Below are positions 36,788-44,849 of a DNA stretch of 64,000 bases, one piece after another. Each line of letters begins with the position of its first letter. Positions within the stretch are counted from its first letter, which is position 1. The position numbers and the translations under genes are program-made. The notes under the pieces are model-generated. The model was not told the DNA's origin. It made no database searches and saw only the letters and a list, made by a program, of their open reading frames with translations. The DNA comes from Spirosoma sp. 48-14 (GTDB lineage Bacteria; Bacteroidota; Bacteroidia; Cytophagales; Spirosomataceae): positions 1 through 64,000 of the forward strand of contig NZ_MKUD01000058.1 in the NCBI RefSeq assembly GCF_001898575.1, read 5' to 3'.

Positions 36788-38218
36788 TCACTTTGGCGTG
36801 ATACGAAGCAGGGCATCGGGTGTATTGGTCAGCACATATAAAGCACCATCGGGACCCATCTTCAAATCCCGCACTCGTCCATAGCCTTTCAGTAAAACCT
36901 CCTGCTCAATAACCCGATCGCCGTCAATAACCAATCGGCGGAGTTCTTCAAATTTTAAGGCACCCACGAGTAGGTTGTTTTTCCAACGCGCAAACCGGGG
37001 GCTGGTAACAAACTCGATAGGACATACTGCAATTGAGGGCGTCCAGTAGGTAATGGGCTGCTCCATACCCTCTTTGTGGGTCTCGTCGGAAATAGCTTTG
37101 CCGTTATAGTCGATTCCATAGGTGATTACTGGCCATCCGTAATTCGCCCCTTTCTTCAGGATATTGAGTTCATCACCACCCTGAGGGCCATGCTCACTCG
37201 CATAGATCACACCCGTGACGGGATGTTGTGCCAGCCCCTCAACATTGCGGTTACCCCAACTGTATATCGCCTGCAAGTAGTTTTCCTTTCCATACAGTGG
37301 ATTATCGGTCGGAATAGAACCGTCGCTGTTGATTCGGTAAATCTTTCCGGAAGGTTTCGACAAAATCTGCGAGTCCTGGGCGCGGTTCATATCACCGATT
37401 GTGAAGTAGAGGTAGCCCTTCTTATCGAACAGAAACCGGCAACCCCAACGCGTACCGCCACTAACCTGAAGCGAATCGGGGACCTGAAACAAGGTCTGTT
37501 CATCGACCCATTGATGATCACGCACCTTTCCCCGAACAATCTTGGTCATACCTGGCGTTTTCTTGTCGGAGCTGTTTTGTGAGTTATGACTAAATGCCAG
37601 ATAAACCCAGCCGTTTTTGGCATAATCAGGATCGATTGCCAGGTCCATTAATCCACCGACCATATCATAGCCATACACGTGCGGAAGACCAGTAATTTTC
37701 TGAGCGTCCAGTTTGCCATTTGTCATCCAGTAAAGCTCCCCGGTCTTACCCGTGATCAGTGCGTAGTTGGCGTCGACAAACTCAATTCCCCAGGGGCCAT
37801 TCAATCCTTGCGTAATTAGTTTTTCAATTGTCAGCGTGTAGCGCTTTGTTTGTACGGTGAGCGGCAACTCATTATTCTTTACCAGTTCTGGCGATGTTTG
37901 CGCCTTAAGTATGTAGTCTGCGACAGCCTCAATCTGCTTTTCGGAGAGAGTCCCCTCCCACTTAATCATCTCAGTTGATGGAATTCCATTACGGATGGTA
38001 TTCAGCAACGACGCTCGATCACCACCGTGTTTCCATACTTTTTTAAGAAGTGCAGGCGCCACACTACCCTGCAATTGCGCTCCGTGACATCCGGCACAAT
38101 AGGTTTTGTAAACCTCCGCTCCAGTTTGGGCGAGCGAATAAACAGGCACAGCAAAAAAGGAAGCTATCCAAAGGAACAGGCTGAGGTACAGTGCCCTGTC
38201 AGGTAATCTCTGTTTCAT
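36788..38218 (-). CDS. cytochrome c fused to PQQ-dependent sugar dehydrogenase-like domain
   Basis: 476 residues. A signal peptide (about 1-31, ends YSLAQ) precedes a class I cytochrome c domain with heme site Cys41-x-x-Cys44-His45 (CAGCH) and a likely Met ligand in GIPSTEM. From about residue 135 a glucose/sorbosone dehydrogenase-type beta-propeller follows (NGPWGIEFVDANYALITG, TRWGCRFLFDKKGYLYFTIGD, VEGLAQHPVTGVIYASEHG). It should oxidise a sugar or aldose in the periplasm with PQQ, passing electrons directly to its own heme. Transcription opposes the alcohol dehydrogenase across a 214-bp gap. Exact substrate unknown. Confidence 0.9.
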   Translation of the reverse strand: MKQRLPDRALYLSLFLWIASFFAVPVYSLAQTGAEVYKTYCAGCHGAQLQGSVAPALLKKVWKHGGDRASLLNTIRNGIPSTEMIKWEGTLSEKQIEAVADYILKAQTSPELVKNNELPLTVQTKRYTLTIEKLITQGLNGPWGIEFVDANYALITGKTGELYWMTNGKLDAQKITGLPHVYGYDMVGGLMDLAIDPDYAKNGWVYLAFSHNSQNSSDKKTPGMTKIVRGKVRDHQWVDEQTLFQVPDSLQVSGGTRWGCRFLFDKKGYLYFTIGDMNRAQDSQILSKPSGKIYRINSDGSIPTDNPLYGKENYLQAIYSWGNRNVEGLAQHPVTGVIYASEHGPQGGDELNILKKGANYGWPVITYGIDYNGKAISDETHKEGMEQPITYWTPSIAVCPIEFVTSPRFARWKNNLLVGALKFEELRRLVIDGDRVIEQEVLLKGYGRVRDLKMGPDGALYVLTNTPDALLRITPK

Positions 38219-38432
38219 AAACTAACTCTTGTGATAGATGCTTTATTAGCTGCTTCGAATTTATTGACTTTAGGCATCGGTACAAATCATGTGTGGACCA
38301 TGTGCTCACAACATGACCCTCTCGATCGATTTCTGCTTGCTTACCTGGCATGAAATCAACAAAGCTGACCGAGTCAGGTTAATACACAACTAGTTTAAAG
38401 CCCCAACGTTTCTTTTCAATCGTACAAATCAG

Positions 38433-39590
38433 ATGAGAGCAGCCGTATTCCACAAAATTGGCGATATCCGTGTTGAAAATACCGCCGACCCACGTATTGA
38501 AGATGCTCGCGATGCGCTGATTCGCGTAACCTCCACCGCCATCTGCGGCTCCGACTTACACATTTATGACGGGTTTATTCCCCAACTCGAAAATGAGGTG
38601 ATCGGCCATGAGTTCATGGGCATTGTGGAAGAGGTAGGCGCTGGTGTCACGAACCTGAAAAAAGGCGATCGGGTGGTCGTTCCCTTTACCATTGCCTGTG
38701 GCCACTGCTTTTTCTGTCAGCAGAACCTGCAAATGCAGTGTGAGAACTCAAACCATAAACATTATGGCCCTGATGGGGGCCTGCTCAGTGAAAAAGGGGG
38801 CGGTTTGTTTGGGTATACCGATCTATACGGTGGCTACAACGGTGGTCAGGCCGAGTACGTCCGTGTACCGTATGCCGATTATGGGCTGCGACACGTACCC
38901 GAATCGCTGAAGGATGAACAGGTACTTTTTTTGACCGATATTTTCCCAACCGGCTGGAGTGCTATCGAATGGGGCGAACTCAAAGGGGGCGAAACGGTAG
39001 CTATTTTTGGATCGGGACCCGTGGGGCTTATGGCGCAAAAATCGGCCTGGATACAGGGCGCAGGTCGGGTAATTGCCATCGACCCACTCAACTATCGGCT
39101 GGAACGGGCTCGTCGGGTTAATAAAGTTGAAACCCTCAATCCCGACGAGGTCGATGTGGTGGAAGCCATCCGATCCATGACGGGAGGCCGGGGGGCCGAT
39201 GTCTGTGTCGATGCTGTGGGCATGGAAGCCAATCGCTCGCTGCTCGAAAAAGCCAAAGCCGTTATCAATCTGGAAAAAGGCACCACCAAAGTACTGGAGT
39301 TATGCTTTCGGGCGGTACGTCGTGGCGGTATTGTATCGGTTGTTGGCGTATACGGCAGCCCAACCGACAACTTCCCCATTGGCCGCGTGTTCGACAAAGG
39401 CATTACCATCCGAACAGGTCAGTCGTTTGTGCACAAAAATATCGACTATCTACTGGATCTGGTTGTACAGGGCAAGGTGGTGCTGGACGATATCATCTCA
39501 CATATTCTGCCCCTGTCCGAAGCCTCCCGCGCCTATGAACTTTTCAAAAATAAAGAAGACGATTGCACCAAAGTGGTCTTAAAACCCTGA
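38433..39590 (+). CDS. zinc-dependent alcohol dehydrogenase (MDR family)
   Basis: 385 residues, medium-chain dehydrogenase/reductase. Catalytic zinc ligands Cys38 (AICGSDLH) and His59-Glu60 (IGHEFMG). The structural zinc site Cys89, Cys92, Cys95 and Cys103 (ACGHCFFCQ...MQC) is complete. The NAD(P)-binding motif is VAIFGSGPVGLMAQ followed by the acidic end VIAIDP, which favours NAD. The long loop around residues 105-130 resembles glutathione-independent formaldehyde dehydrogenases. Cytoplasmic, single gene, divergent from the PQQ dehydrogenase. Real substrate cannot be fixed. Confidence 0.92.
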   Translation: MRAAVFHKIGDIRVENTADPRIEDARDALIRVTSTAICGSDLHIYDGFIPQLENEVIGHEFMGIVEEVGAGVTNLKKGDRVVVPFTIACGHCFFCQQNLQMQCENSNHKHYGPDGGLLSEKGGGLFGYTDLYGGYNGGQAEYVRVPYADYGLRHVPESLKDEQVLFLTDIFPTGWSAIEWGELKGGETVAIFGSGPVGLMAQKSAWIQGAGRVIAIDPLNYRLERARRVNKVETLNPDEVDVVEAIRSMTGGRGADVCVDAVGMEANRSLLEKAKAVINLEKGTTKVLELCFRAVRRGGIVSVVGVYGSPTDNFPIGRVFDKGITIRTGQSFVHKNIDYLLDLVVQGKVVLDDIISHILPLSEASRAYELFKNKEDDCTKVVLKP

Positions 39591-39598
39591 ACATAAAA

Positions 39599-39666
39599 AT
39601 GAATAATGTAGAATGAATAATGTTCTGTCCACTCATTATCCATTATTCATTATCCATTATCCATTA
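39599..39666. repeat. degenerate inverted repeat of attat/aatga motifs
   Basis: Copies of aatgaataatg on the left (39599-39622) face attatccattattcattatc on the right (39635-39666). It resembles the repeats at 59061-59135 and 59450-59524 in motif, so these may be one family. It lies between the convergent alcohol dehydrogenase and histidine kinase genes. Confidence 0.6.
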
Positions 39667-39670
39667 TCTA

Positions 39671-41041
39671 CTAAGCCGGCAAAGCGATGGTAAAGGTTGT
39701 CCCTTCGCCTTCCCTGCTTTCGACCGTCATGGTGCCGTTATGACCCTTTGTAACAATATCATACGCCAGCGAGAGGCCCAGGCCCGTTCCCTCTCCAGTA
39801 GGCTTGGTGGTAAAAAAAGGCTGGAAGATTTTAGATTGCAGCTCTTCAGGTATACCTGTGCCGTTGTCGCTTACCGAAATAACCGCTTCGTTATCAACGC
39901 ATTGGGTATGCACCGTTACCGTAGGCTGGTAAGCGGGGTCTTCACCTTTCCTCTGACGCTGATGAACGGCATAGAAGGCATTGGTAAATAAGTTGAGCAA
40001 CACCCGGCCTATATCCTGCGGAATGACACTAATGGTACCCAGCGATGCATCCAGTTCGGTTTTAAGCTGAGCGTTAAAGGTTTTGTCTTTGGCCCGTAAA
40101 CCATGATACGCCAAGCGCAGGTACTCGTCGGCCAGAGCGTTCAGGTCCGTTGGCTCGCGTTGCCCGGTGCTGGCCCGCGAATGCTGAAGCATACCTTTTA
40201 CAATGGAGGCTGCCCGGTTGCCATGCTGGGTGATTTTCTGAAGATTTTGTTTCAGATCGGTCAGAAGCTCGGCCTCCAGTTCCACATCCCGGTCGCCTTT
40301 AGCCTGTTCTTCACTTAATTCGTCAATCAGCTCGATGCTGACTTCAGAGAAATTATTGACAAAATTGAGTGGATTCTGAATCTCGTGGGCAATACCCGCC
40401 GTCAATTCCCCTAGAGAAGCCATTTTCTCACTGTGGATCAATTGGCTTTGGGTGGCTTTCAATTCGACCAGCGCCTGTTCAAGTTCTTCTTTTTGACGGG
40501 TAATTTCGGCTGTCCGCTCAGCTACCAGGTACTCCAGCTCGTTCTTTTTAGCCTCAATAATTCGGCGCTGCTCGGCTTCTTTTTCGCGTTCAAGCTGCTC
40601 TTTTGCCAGGGCCTTTTTCTGGCTATTGGCAATAAACAGAAAGGTAGCCAACCAGATAAACGCAAAGGTTGAAGCCGCGTCGAAATAGTCACTGTTGGTT
40701 TTATAAAATGTTCGGGCCAGATGCCTGAGCAAATCCTTGAAGACAATAAGGAACGAATAGGGGGCAATGCCCAGAAGTAACATCTTTGCTGGGCGAAAAG
40801 CAGGTAGTTGCCAGACGGTATAGTAAACAGAACCAATAATGATGAGTTGATACCAGATGAGCCAGGGATCGGGGAACACCTCGCCAAGGGCCATCAACAC
40901 AAAACCGGAGAGCCATACATTTTTGAAATAGATATCCCATCTCGGCAGCCGCGTTTCTGTTTCCAGTAATTTCCGAGTATACCGAATGACGGCTACAGCC
41001 ATGCCGACTGTTATATAGGATTCACCATCTGACCAGTTCAT
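39671..41041 (-). CDS. membrane-bound sensor histidine kinase
   Basis: 456 residues. About four to five membrane segments lie in the first 140 residues with no large periplasmic loop. A strong coiled coil follows (about 140-210), then the phosphoacceptor domain with His219 in GELTAGIAHEIQNPLNF. The ATPase domain has the N box (NLFTNAFYAV), G1 (VSDNGTGIP), F box (IFQPFFTTKP) and G2 (GTGLGLSLAYDIV), all intact. The intramembrane sensor suggests that it detects a membrane or quinone-related signal. No response regulator is adjacent, so it may serve one of the orphan receivers elsewhere in the window. It is 92 bp downstream of the nucleotide-transporter-like gene, on the same strand. Confidence 0.92.
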   Translation of the reverse strand: MNWSDGESYITVGMAVAVIRYTRKLLETETRLPRWDIYFKNVWLSGFVLMALGEVFPDPWLIWYQLIIIGSVYYTVWQLPAFRPAKMLLLGIAPYSFLIVFKDLLRHLARTFYKTNSDYFDAASTFAFIWLATFLFIANSQKKALAKEQLEREKEAEQRRIIEAKKNELEYLVAERTAEITRQKEELEQALVELKATQSQLIHSEKMASLGELTAGIAHEIQNPLNFVNNFSEVSIELIDELSEEQAKGDRDVELEAELLTDLKQNLQKITQHGNRAASIVKGMLQHSRASTGQREPTDLNALADEYLRLAYHGLRAKDKTFNAQLKTELDASLGTISVIPQDIGRVLLNLFTNAFYAVHQRQRKGEDPAYQPTVTVHTQCVDNEAVISVSDNGTGIPEELQSKIFQPFFTTKPTGEGTGLGLSLAYDIVTKGHNGTMTVESREGEGTTFTIALPA

Positions 41042-41133
41042 ATAGGTGCTTTTTAACGATGAATACCGCTTACTGGATAGTTATGATTCGATTCGTTAAC
41101 CATCTACCAAAACTACCAAATCAATCAACGATT

Positions 41134-44100
41134 CTACTTAGCGGCCAATAATTCATTCTGACGTCGGATTCGGCCCGACAGACTCCGAACGATACTCCGT
41201 AATATTTCGCCCCGCTCTTCCATCAGATCGTAGAAATCGTCCTGATCGATTCGCAGCAGCCGCACATCAGTCACAGCTTCGACCGTAGCCGAACGCGCTT
41301 CGGTATCCAGCAGAGCCAATTCGCCGAAGAAATCACCCCGCCCAAAACGAGCCAGTTCCGTTTCGCCATCTAATACAACCACCTCGCCCGTATAGATCAC
41401 GTACATGCCTGTTCCGAGATCGCCTTTATGAAAAACAGGTTCACTGGCCGAGTATTGTTCCTCTTTCATAATGGGCGTGATACTCGCCAGAACATTTTCG
41501 GGGGTATCGGCAAATAGCCGGGTTTGCGACAAAAGCAGCACCCGGTCATAGGCGGCAATCTGTTCGGCCGAATTCGTTGAATGACTCATAAGCAGAGGAG
41601 ATAGGGCAGTAAATCGAGTCTGAAGGGATTCTCGGGCAACCAGGGCTTTGTCGGCAGGCATGTTGCGTAACACCTCACTGATTGTCCAGGCCGAAAAGGT
41701 CGTTTCGCCTTTTCGGAGAATAAAAGCCTGAATCGACTCGGCCCCTTCAAATGGTTCCAGTTCTTTATCCAGAATCGCTACCTTTTCAGGCCGTGGCAGA
41801 TCGTCGACCAGAACCTGTAATGTCTGATACGTAGCTCGGGGAATCAGGTTATCCAGCATTTCAAGGGCATTGGCACGACGTTCACGCGCTGGATGCCCGA
41901 TGCCCATACGGGCTCCGGCAATGGTTTCCGAATCGTACAGTTGAGTCAGTATATCAAACAGCCGCTGAAGCAGTACCGATAGTTCGTAATCAAGCGTTTT
42001 AGCCAGATCCGGTTCGGTCATACTGCCATGCAGTAACCGTTGGGCCAGCAAAATCTCTTCCTGCATCAACGCTTTGAATACGGCATCATCGGCTGGTTCG
42101 TTCGGGAAACGGCGTAACGCCCGCAAGGCCGCCCCCCGAATCAACAGATCCGTTTCCTGCGCCAAACTGTTCAGCAACTGGCGACTTTCGGGCGTATTGA
42201 TACTCCCACTAAGAGCGGCTATCCGTTGGGTAGTCAGTCGATCGGAGCTTGACCGACGAACCCGTTTCAAGGCAGGAATCAGGTCGGGGCCCTGCGCTTT
42301 GAGCGATTGGACCACAATACGACCGATGGTTTCGTCGGTCAGATGTTGCAGCAAATACTGTGTAAGTGCTTCGCTGTTCAAACGACCAGCGGTCAAAAGA
42401 GCCATTTTGGCAATAACTGGATGCGGACTCGCCAAACGCTCTCTGACGGTAGACGCAAACTCATTCAGTCGTAACGCTCCAATCAGATTCAGGGCTATTT
42501 CCTGATGCGCCGGGTCCGTATCACTGGCAAGTCGGGCAAGGCTATGCTGAGCGGCTGTATCATGCGGATTCAGCTCCAGAACGCCTTTTACAGCTCCCTG
42601 CCGAATATTAATGTCAGTATGATTAACCAACGGAGCCAGTTCAGCCGCTTCAACATTGATCCGACGTCCCAGCAGATAAGCTGCCTGCTGACGGAGCGTT
42701 GGTTCGGGATCGGCCAGAGCAATGTGCATAAGCTGACGCGTAGGTGCAGGCTGGTTGGAATGGGCTAATGTAGCCAGCGTTCGTCGTCGTATGGCAGGCT
42801 CAGCATGGGTTAACAGGGCCGGAATATGTGCCGTCAGTTCAGTAGGTTTATGCTGATCAAGCCAGCTTATGGCTGTTAGTACATCATCGGTACGGGCGCT
42901 TTTCAATTGATCGACCAGACTTTTCTGCGCTACTGTTGGCATTGCCAGTTGGTCACGCTCCAGAAAGCGACGGCCAATAGCATCGTTCAGTTCGAGCAGA
43001 TACCGCGTATAGGTGTGGCGCAATAACCAGACCGCTCCCGCCAACAAAGCAATCCAGATCAACGACCCTCTCGATTCGAGGGTTGTGTGCAATACAAACA
43101 GGACCAGGCCAGCAAACCCCAGACCGATTGGTTCATATAGTCCTTTCGCCAGCGTATGTCCTTTTAGGCGCTGGGGTGGTAGCAGCGGTTGAAACAATAC
43201 CAGAAAAACAGGGTCGAACAACGCTCGACGTGCTACTTCAAACAGCAAATACAGCGCACAGAAATACACCAGCAATACGGTTTCTGTAGCTGCCATCATC
43301 CGCAGAATGGTTAACCCGGCCAGTCCAGCCAAAGCAACCCAGGGCAACACCAGCAAGGAACGCTGAACCCCGAATCGATCAAGTACCTTTCGCGACATAA
43401 TCAGTTTGACAAGCATGGCAATGCCATAGGTCAGAGCCAAGACATAGCTCACATACCGAATTACATCGGTCTGATCATGAAAGCGATGCTTTACATTGAT
43501 GAAAAAGTTATACTCGATTTCGGTTGCTACCGATGCCAGAATCGCCAGACTCAGGCACATATAAAAAATCAGCTCGCTCCCGCCAAATCGTTTACCAATC
43601 AATCGGGATGGCTCTCGCCCTACAGCCCGGTCCGACTTGTGCGGAGCATGGACATCGTGCGATTGAATGGTTAGGCGCAACACGTACAGCGAGGCCATAA
43701 ACGCCCCAAAAGCAACCAGCAATAACCGCAATACATCGGCATGTGCGTGTACCAGAGCAGCCAGAATGGCCCCCAGCGCTTTGGCAGGCATATCGCCCGA
43801 GCTAATCACCCCAAACAGTCGCTTACTCTGCCTGGTATCGAACACCACCGCCGATACGCCCCAGAATTCAAGATTGGTCAGTAGATAAATGACCCGGTAG
43901 CCCGTCATAATCGCTACCGCAGCCGCTACCGAATGCCCAACGACTACCAAAACGCCGACGACTATGGTCATAACAACTGCCGACAACAGTACACGGGCAG
44001 CCAGCGTTTGCAGCGTCAGGTGATGTTCGTAGTAGGCATAGATCCGCCCCACTACGATCATAGCAGTTGCCGAAGCCAGGTAAGCAATCGGCAAACTCGT

Positions 44101-44289
44101 TTCGGGATGGTTTTCAAGCAGGATGGCATTAGCCGCTACATAGATCAGGATGGTGCCAATACCCAGCAGGAAATTGTGTATAAAAAATAACCCTACCGTT
44201 CGTCCTTCCTCGGGCCGGATGCCCAGCATACGCTGCCATCGTTGCGTTGAAGGAGGGAGTGGATACGTAGCGTCTGCACCAACAGTCAT
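41134..44289 (-). CDS. ADP/ATP translocase-like transporter fused to HEAT repeats and a cyclic-nucleotide-binding domain
   Basis: 1051 residues. Residues about 25-430 hold roughly 12 membrane segments in the style of the Npt/NTT nucleotide transporter family (FFIHNFLLGIGTILIYVAAN, then a charged loop and LIFYMCLSLAILASVATEIEYNFF). Residues about 440-900 are HEAT-like helical repeats (IRRRTLATLAHSNQPAPTRQ, LRQQAAYLLGRRINVEAAEL). A cyclic-nucleotide-binding domain covers about 935-1040 with the pocket GDFFGELALLDTEARSATV retaining the Glu and Arg that bind the cyclic phosphate. It is a possible cAMP-gated transporter or signal hub. The ATG at 44289 was preferred; a frame 10 residues longer exists. 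It is followed by the histidine kinase gene. Confidence 0.85.
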   Translation of the reverse strand: MTVGADATYPLPPSTQRWQRMLGIRPEEGRTVGLFFIHNFLLGIGTILIYVAANAILLENHPETSLPIAYLASATAMIVVGRIYAYYEHHLTLQTLAARVLLSAVVMTIVVGVLVVVGHSVAAAVAIMTGYRVIYLLTNLEFWGVSAVVFDTRQSKRLFGVISSGDMPAKALGAILAALVHAHADVLRLLLVAFGAFMASLYVLRLTIQSHDVHAPHKSDRAVGREPSRLIGKRFGGSELIFYMCLSLAILASVATEIEYNFFINVKHRFHDQTDVIRYVSYVLALTYGIAMLVKLIMSRKVLDRFGVQRSLLVLPWVALAGLAGLTILRMMAATETVLLVYFCALYLLFEVARRALFDPVFLVLFQPLLPPQRLKGHTLAKGLYEPIGLGFAGLVLFVLHTTLESRGSLIWIALLAGAVWLLRHTYTRYLLELNDAIGRRFLERDQLAMPTVAQKSLVDQLKSARTDDVLTAISWLDQHKPTELTAHIPALLTHAEPAIRRRTLATLAHSNQPAPTRQLMHIALADPEPTLRQQAAYLLGRRINVEAAELAPLVNHTDINIRQGAVKGVLELNPHDTAAQHSLARLASDTDPAHQEIALNLIGALRLNEFASTVRERLASPHPVIAKMALLTAGRLNSEALTQYLLQHLTDETIGRIVVQSLKAQGPDLIPALKRVRRSSSDRLTTQRIAALSGSINTPESRQLLNSLAQETDLLIRGAALRALRRFPNEPADDAVFKALMQEEILLAQRLLHGSMTEPDLAKTLDYELSVLLQRLFDILTQLYDSETIAGARMGIGHPARERRANALEMLDNLIPRATYQTLQVLVDDLPRPEKVAILDKELEPFEGAESIQAFILRKGETTFSAWTISEVLRNMPADKALVARESLQTRFTALSPLLMSHSTNSAEQIAAYDRVLLLSQTRLFADTPENVLASITPIMKEEQYSASEPVFHKGDLGTGMYVIYTGEVVVLDGETELARFGRGDFFGELALLDTEARSATVEAVTDVRLLRIDQDDFYDLMEERGEILRSIVRSLSGRIRRQNELLAAK

Positions 44290-44496
44290 AAGCAAGCAAA
44301 CTAGGCGATTTATGGCCAAATATACGCATCAGTCCACCACATGCTGCCAATACGCTATCAGAATCAGTAAGCCAGAAAGCTTCTTGACGCATTTTGCCGC
44401 CAATACATTAAGCCATTTTTAATGCAGGATTAACAACAGGTTAATCTATTATCGCGATCCTTGTCATGATTTCTCCATGAGTACAACAGTTTATCA

Positions 44497-44676
44497 TGCC
44501 TGGCAACATAATATTGAGCCTGAGTATAACAACTCAATATTTAGTCAGGTAGCGATTTGAATTTAGTGAACAATGCCAGTTGCCCTGTTGATTTGTCCGT
44601 TATCTACCGACAATTGACAAATCAGGTGTTTAGCCATTCCGTAAAAAAAGCCACTCCGCTGGGGTGGCTTTTTTAC
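44497..44676 (+). ncRNA. candidate structured RNA ending at an orphan terminator
   Basis: The 560-bp gap between two divergent genes (44290-44849) holds three hairpins in order with no gene. Hairpin 1 pairs tgcctg (44497-44502) with caggta (44546-44551) around aatattgag/ctcaatatt (44510-44518, 44533-44541). Hairpin 2 pairs gatttgtc (44590-44597) with gacaaatc (44616-44623). A strong terminator closes at 44642-44676. An intrinsic terminator without an upstream gene on that strand suggests a small RNA of about 180 bases or a leader that ends before sucA. I found no match to RNA families that I know. Confidence 0.5.
44642..44676 (+). terminator. orphan intrinsic terminator upstream of sucA
   Basis: aaaaaagccac (left) pairs with gtggctttttt (right), a GC-rich core flanked by A and T runs that work in both directions. 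It lies about 170 bases upstream of the sucA start and serves no gene in the window. Confidence 0.8.
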
Positions 44677-44786
44677 AGATACAATCTCCACAAAATGTGT
44701 TTATATTCATGTCAACTAAAATTCATTTACATCTGTTTTATGTACAAGCGCGTCTTTCTCAAAATCATAGGATAAAAACCATAAAA

Positions 44787-44821
44787 TTTGGGTCAAGTGT
44801 GTAACCGATACACTACCTTTG
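44787..44821 (+). promoter_or_regulatory. candidate sucA promoter (TTTG and TACCTTTG)
   Basis: TTTG at 44787-44790 and TACCTTTG at 44814-44821 match the Bacteroidota -33 and -7 boxes; the spacer is 23 bases, slightly long. The sucA ATG is at 44850, giving a leader of about 20 bases. Confidence 0.6.
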
Positions 44822-44849
44822 CAGGTCAAAACAACGACGCGTCCCCGTC

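Noticed and set aside
41134-44289. Multiple plus-strand frames within the transporter-HEAT gene
   Set aside because: They are antisense shadows of a clearly coding frame and encode no recognisable domain.
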